From: an uncultured bacterium
GTDB lineage: Bacteria > Methylomirabilota > Methylomirabilia > Rokubacteriales > CSP1-6
DNA length: 7,429 nucleotides
NCBI GenBank assembly: GCA_946479205.1
Contig: CAMLFJ010000151.1
Location: 1-7,429 of the forward strand
Direction of reading: 5' to 3'
Below, piece after piece: positions 6,162 through 7,429 of the stretch. Below the pieces are notes generated by a model, which worked only from the letters and a program-made list of their open reading frames with translations, had not been told where the DNA came from and did not search any database. The stretch's first letter is position 1. The number at the start of each line of letters is the position of its first letter. The translations under genes were made by a program, and so were the position numbers.

Positions 6162-6893
6162 GTGAGCCCCCGCGCGCGCATCGGCGTGCTGGTCCCGCCG
6201 GGAAACCCCACGGTGGAGCCCGAGCTGTACCGCATGGCGCCCTCCGGGGTCAGCGTGCACTTCGCGCGGCTGCAGGCACCCCCGGCGGAGGGCCCGCCGG
6301 GCGGCGCGGGCGGCATGGAGGAGCGCACCCGCGCCTATCGCGAGGGGCTCGACGGCCCGGCGCAGGCCCTCGGCGAGGTGCGCCCCGCGATCGTGCTCCT
6401 GGCCCACACCGCGTCGAGCTACGCGCTCGGCTGGGGACGCGAGCAGCCGCTGGTGGACCGCATCGCGTCGCTCTGCCGCGCGCCCGCGCTGCTGGCCGCG
6501 CAGGCGGTGGGGGTCGCGCTCCACCACCTGGGCGTGACGCGGCTCGCCCTCGGCACGCCCTACCCGGAATCCATCAGCCGCCAGGGCCGCGCGTACTGGG
6601 AGGCGGCCGGCTTTCAGATCGTCGGGTACCACCGGCTCGCCGGCGTGACGGACATCTACTCGGAGACCGAAGAGCGCGCGGCCGAGCTCGCGCGCCGGGC
6701 CGACACACCCGAGGCGCAGGCCGTGCTGATCAGCGGCACCGGGCTGCCGACCGTCGGGGCGCTCGAGCGCCTCGAGCGGGAGCTCGGCAAGCCCGTGGTC
6801 AGCAGCAACCAGGCCTGCCTCTGGCGGGCGCTGCGACTGGCGGGCGTGAGCGAGCCGGTGACGGGCTTCGGGCGGCTGCTGCGCGAGGCCTGA
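6162..6893 (+). CDS. Asp/Glu racemase-superfamily protein, maleate isomerase/arylmalonate decarboxylase-like
   Basis: A 243-residue soluble protein of the Asp/Glu racemase superfamily, nearest in layout to maleate cis-trans isomerases and arylmalonate decarboxylases, which act on small dicarboxylates with one or two active-site cysteines. The start IGVLVPPGNPTVEPEL (7-22) matches the family's VPSSNxxMEP opening. YWEAAGFQIVGYHRLAGVTD at 145-164 and the PVVSSNQACLWRALRLAG end (211-228) are also typical. The two places where the family usually has cysteine read LLAHTASS (His82) and ISGTGLPT (Gly192); the only cysteines are Cys105 and Cys219, outside these loops. It may therefore belong to a divergent, possibly non-isomerase subfamily. 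GTG at 6162 follows the pssA stop by 4 bases, so it is probably in the same transcript although no lipid role is evident. The Shine-Dalgarno match is poor. Confidence 0.85.
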   Translation: MSPRARIGVLVPPGNPTVEPELYRMAPSGVSVHFARLQAPPAEGPPGGAGGMEERTRAYREGLDGPAQALGEVRPAIVLLAHTASSYALGWGREQPLVDRIASLCRAPALLAAQAVGVALHHLGVTRLALGTPYPESISRQGRAYWEAAGFQIVGYHRLAGVTDIYSETEERAAELARRADTPEAQAVLISGTGLPTVGALERLERELGKPVVSSNQACLWRALRLAGVSEPVTGFGRLLREA

Positions 6894-7429
6894 TCAGAGA
6901 CGCAGGCGCCGCAGCATGCCGACCACGCCCTGCTCGCCGCCGCGCTGCGCGGTCAGGGCCTGCACGCCGGCGGCCAGCGCGGGGCCCAGGTCGGGATCCT
7001 GCGTATTGAGCGGGCCGTCGTGGAGCGCGTCGAGCCCTTCGGGGGTCAGCGGGATGCCGTGGGCGCGCGCGTAGATGAGGATGGCCAGCCGCGCGGTCTC
7101 GTTGTCGCGCCCGATGATCCGCCGCACCGTCTCCGCCACCGCGGTGGCCGCCGCGTTGCCGTAGAGCCATCGCAGCGTATTGGTCAGCGGGCTCGGCGGG
7201 CGGTCGAGGTGGCCGTCCAAGAGATCGGCGGCGACCTGGCTGATGTGGCCGAACGCGTCGACGCCGTCCCGCACCAGCGCCTCGCCGAGCTCGTCGAGGC
7301 GGCTGGGCGTCCTCGGCACGTCGCGCACGAGCGCGCTCGGGAGCTCCTGCGTGAGCCGGATCACCGCGCTGGTCGTGCCGGCCGCGTCGCTGAAGAACTC
7401 CCCGCTCCGGAGGAGCTCGAGGATCTTGG
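6894..7429 (-). CDS. unrecognised protein, 5' end beyond the right edge
   Basis: I do not recognise this protein. The C-terminal 177 residues are visible, and the frame stays open to the window edge, so the internal GTG at 7364 need not be the start. The part seen is soluble-looking, predicted mostly helical, free of cysteine, and has no membrane segment. Conspicuous stretches are TLRWLYGNAAATAVAETVRR, then IIGRDNETARLAILIYARAHG, then LTPEGLDALHDGP, and a basic end, GMLRRLRL. Third positions are strongly G/C, as in its neighbours, which supports real coding. Its TGA directly abuts the TGA of the racemase-like gene on the other strand, so the genes converge with no gap. No function is proposed. 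Confidence 0.7.
   Translation of the reverse strand, partial: KILELLRSGEFFSDAAGTTSAVIRLTQELPSALVRDVPRTPSRLDELGEALVRDGVDAFGHISQVAADLLDGHLDRPPSPLTNTLRWLYGNAAATAVAETVRRIIGRDNETARLAILIYARAHGIPLTPEGLDALHDGPLNTQDPDLGPALAAGVQALTAQRGGEQGVVGMLRRLRL

Overview
The window is a very GC-rich (by eye about 70%), gene-dense bacterial chromosome segment. Codons are strongly biased to G or C in third position, start codons include GTG, and three gene junctions are four-base ATGA overlaps. Together with a luciferase-like monooxygenase, an alpha/beta hydrolase and a maleate-isomerase-like protein, this fits an uncultured soil-type bacterium such as Rokubacteria/Methylomirabilota or a deltaproteobacterium-like lineage. 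That placement is inferred from style only; no marker gene is present. I saw no rRNA, tRNA, CRISPR array, insertion sequence or phage gene.

Layout. Bases 1-1867 hold a minus-strand operon read leftwards: a flavin-dependent luciferase-like monooxygenase, then an alpha/beta hydrolase that runs off the left edge. The two overlap by ATGA. The hydrolase start region carries, in frame, a perfect 10-bp inverted repeat of a kind widely dispersed in proteobacterial genomes. Bases 1868-1977 are the only intergenic gap, a divergent control region with a good sigma70-type promoter for the minus-strand operon. Bases 1978-6893 hold a tightly packed plus-strand run: a HEAT-repeat-like protein, a variant HD-GYP protein, a CDP-diacylglycerol-serine phosphatidyltransferase (PssA type), and an Asp/Glu racemase-superfamily protein related to maleate isomerases. 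Spacings are -4, -4 and +4 bases. Bases 6894-7429 hold the 3' part of an unrecognised minus-strand gene. It converges on the plus operon so tightly that the two stop codons form one TGATCA palindrome.

How the genes may work together. The HEAT-repeat and HD-GYP proteins begin with what looks like the same roughly 110-residue alpha/beta module, each followed by a glycine-rich linker and then a different output (helical repeats, or a metal-dependent phosphohydrolase fold). They look like a paired sensing/scaffold and signalling unit, co-transcribed with a membrane phospholipid synthase. A functional tie between a cyclic-dinucleotide or related signal and envelope lipid synthesis is an inference from gene order. 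On the other strand, the monooxygenase-hydrolase pair looks catabolic: oxygenation followed by hydrolysis of an unknown small organic compound.
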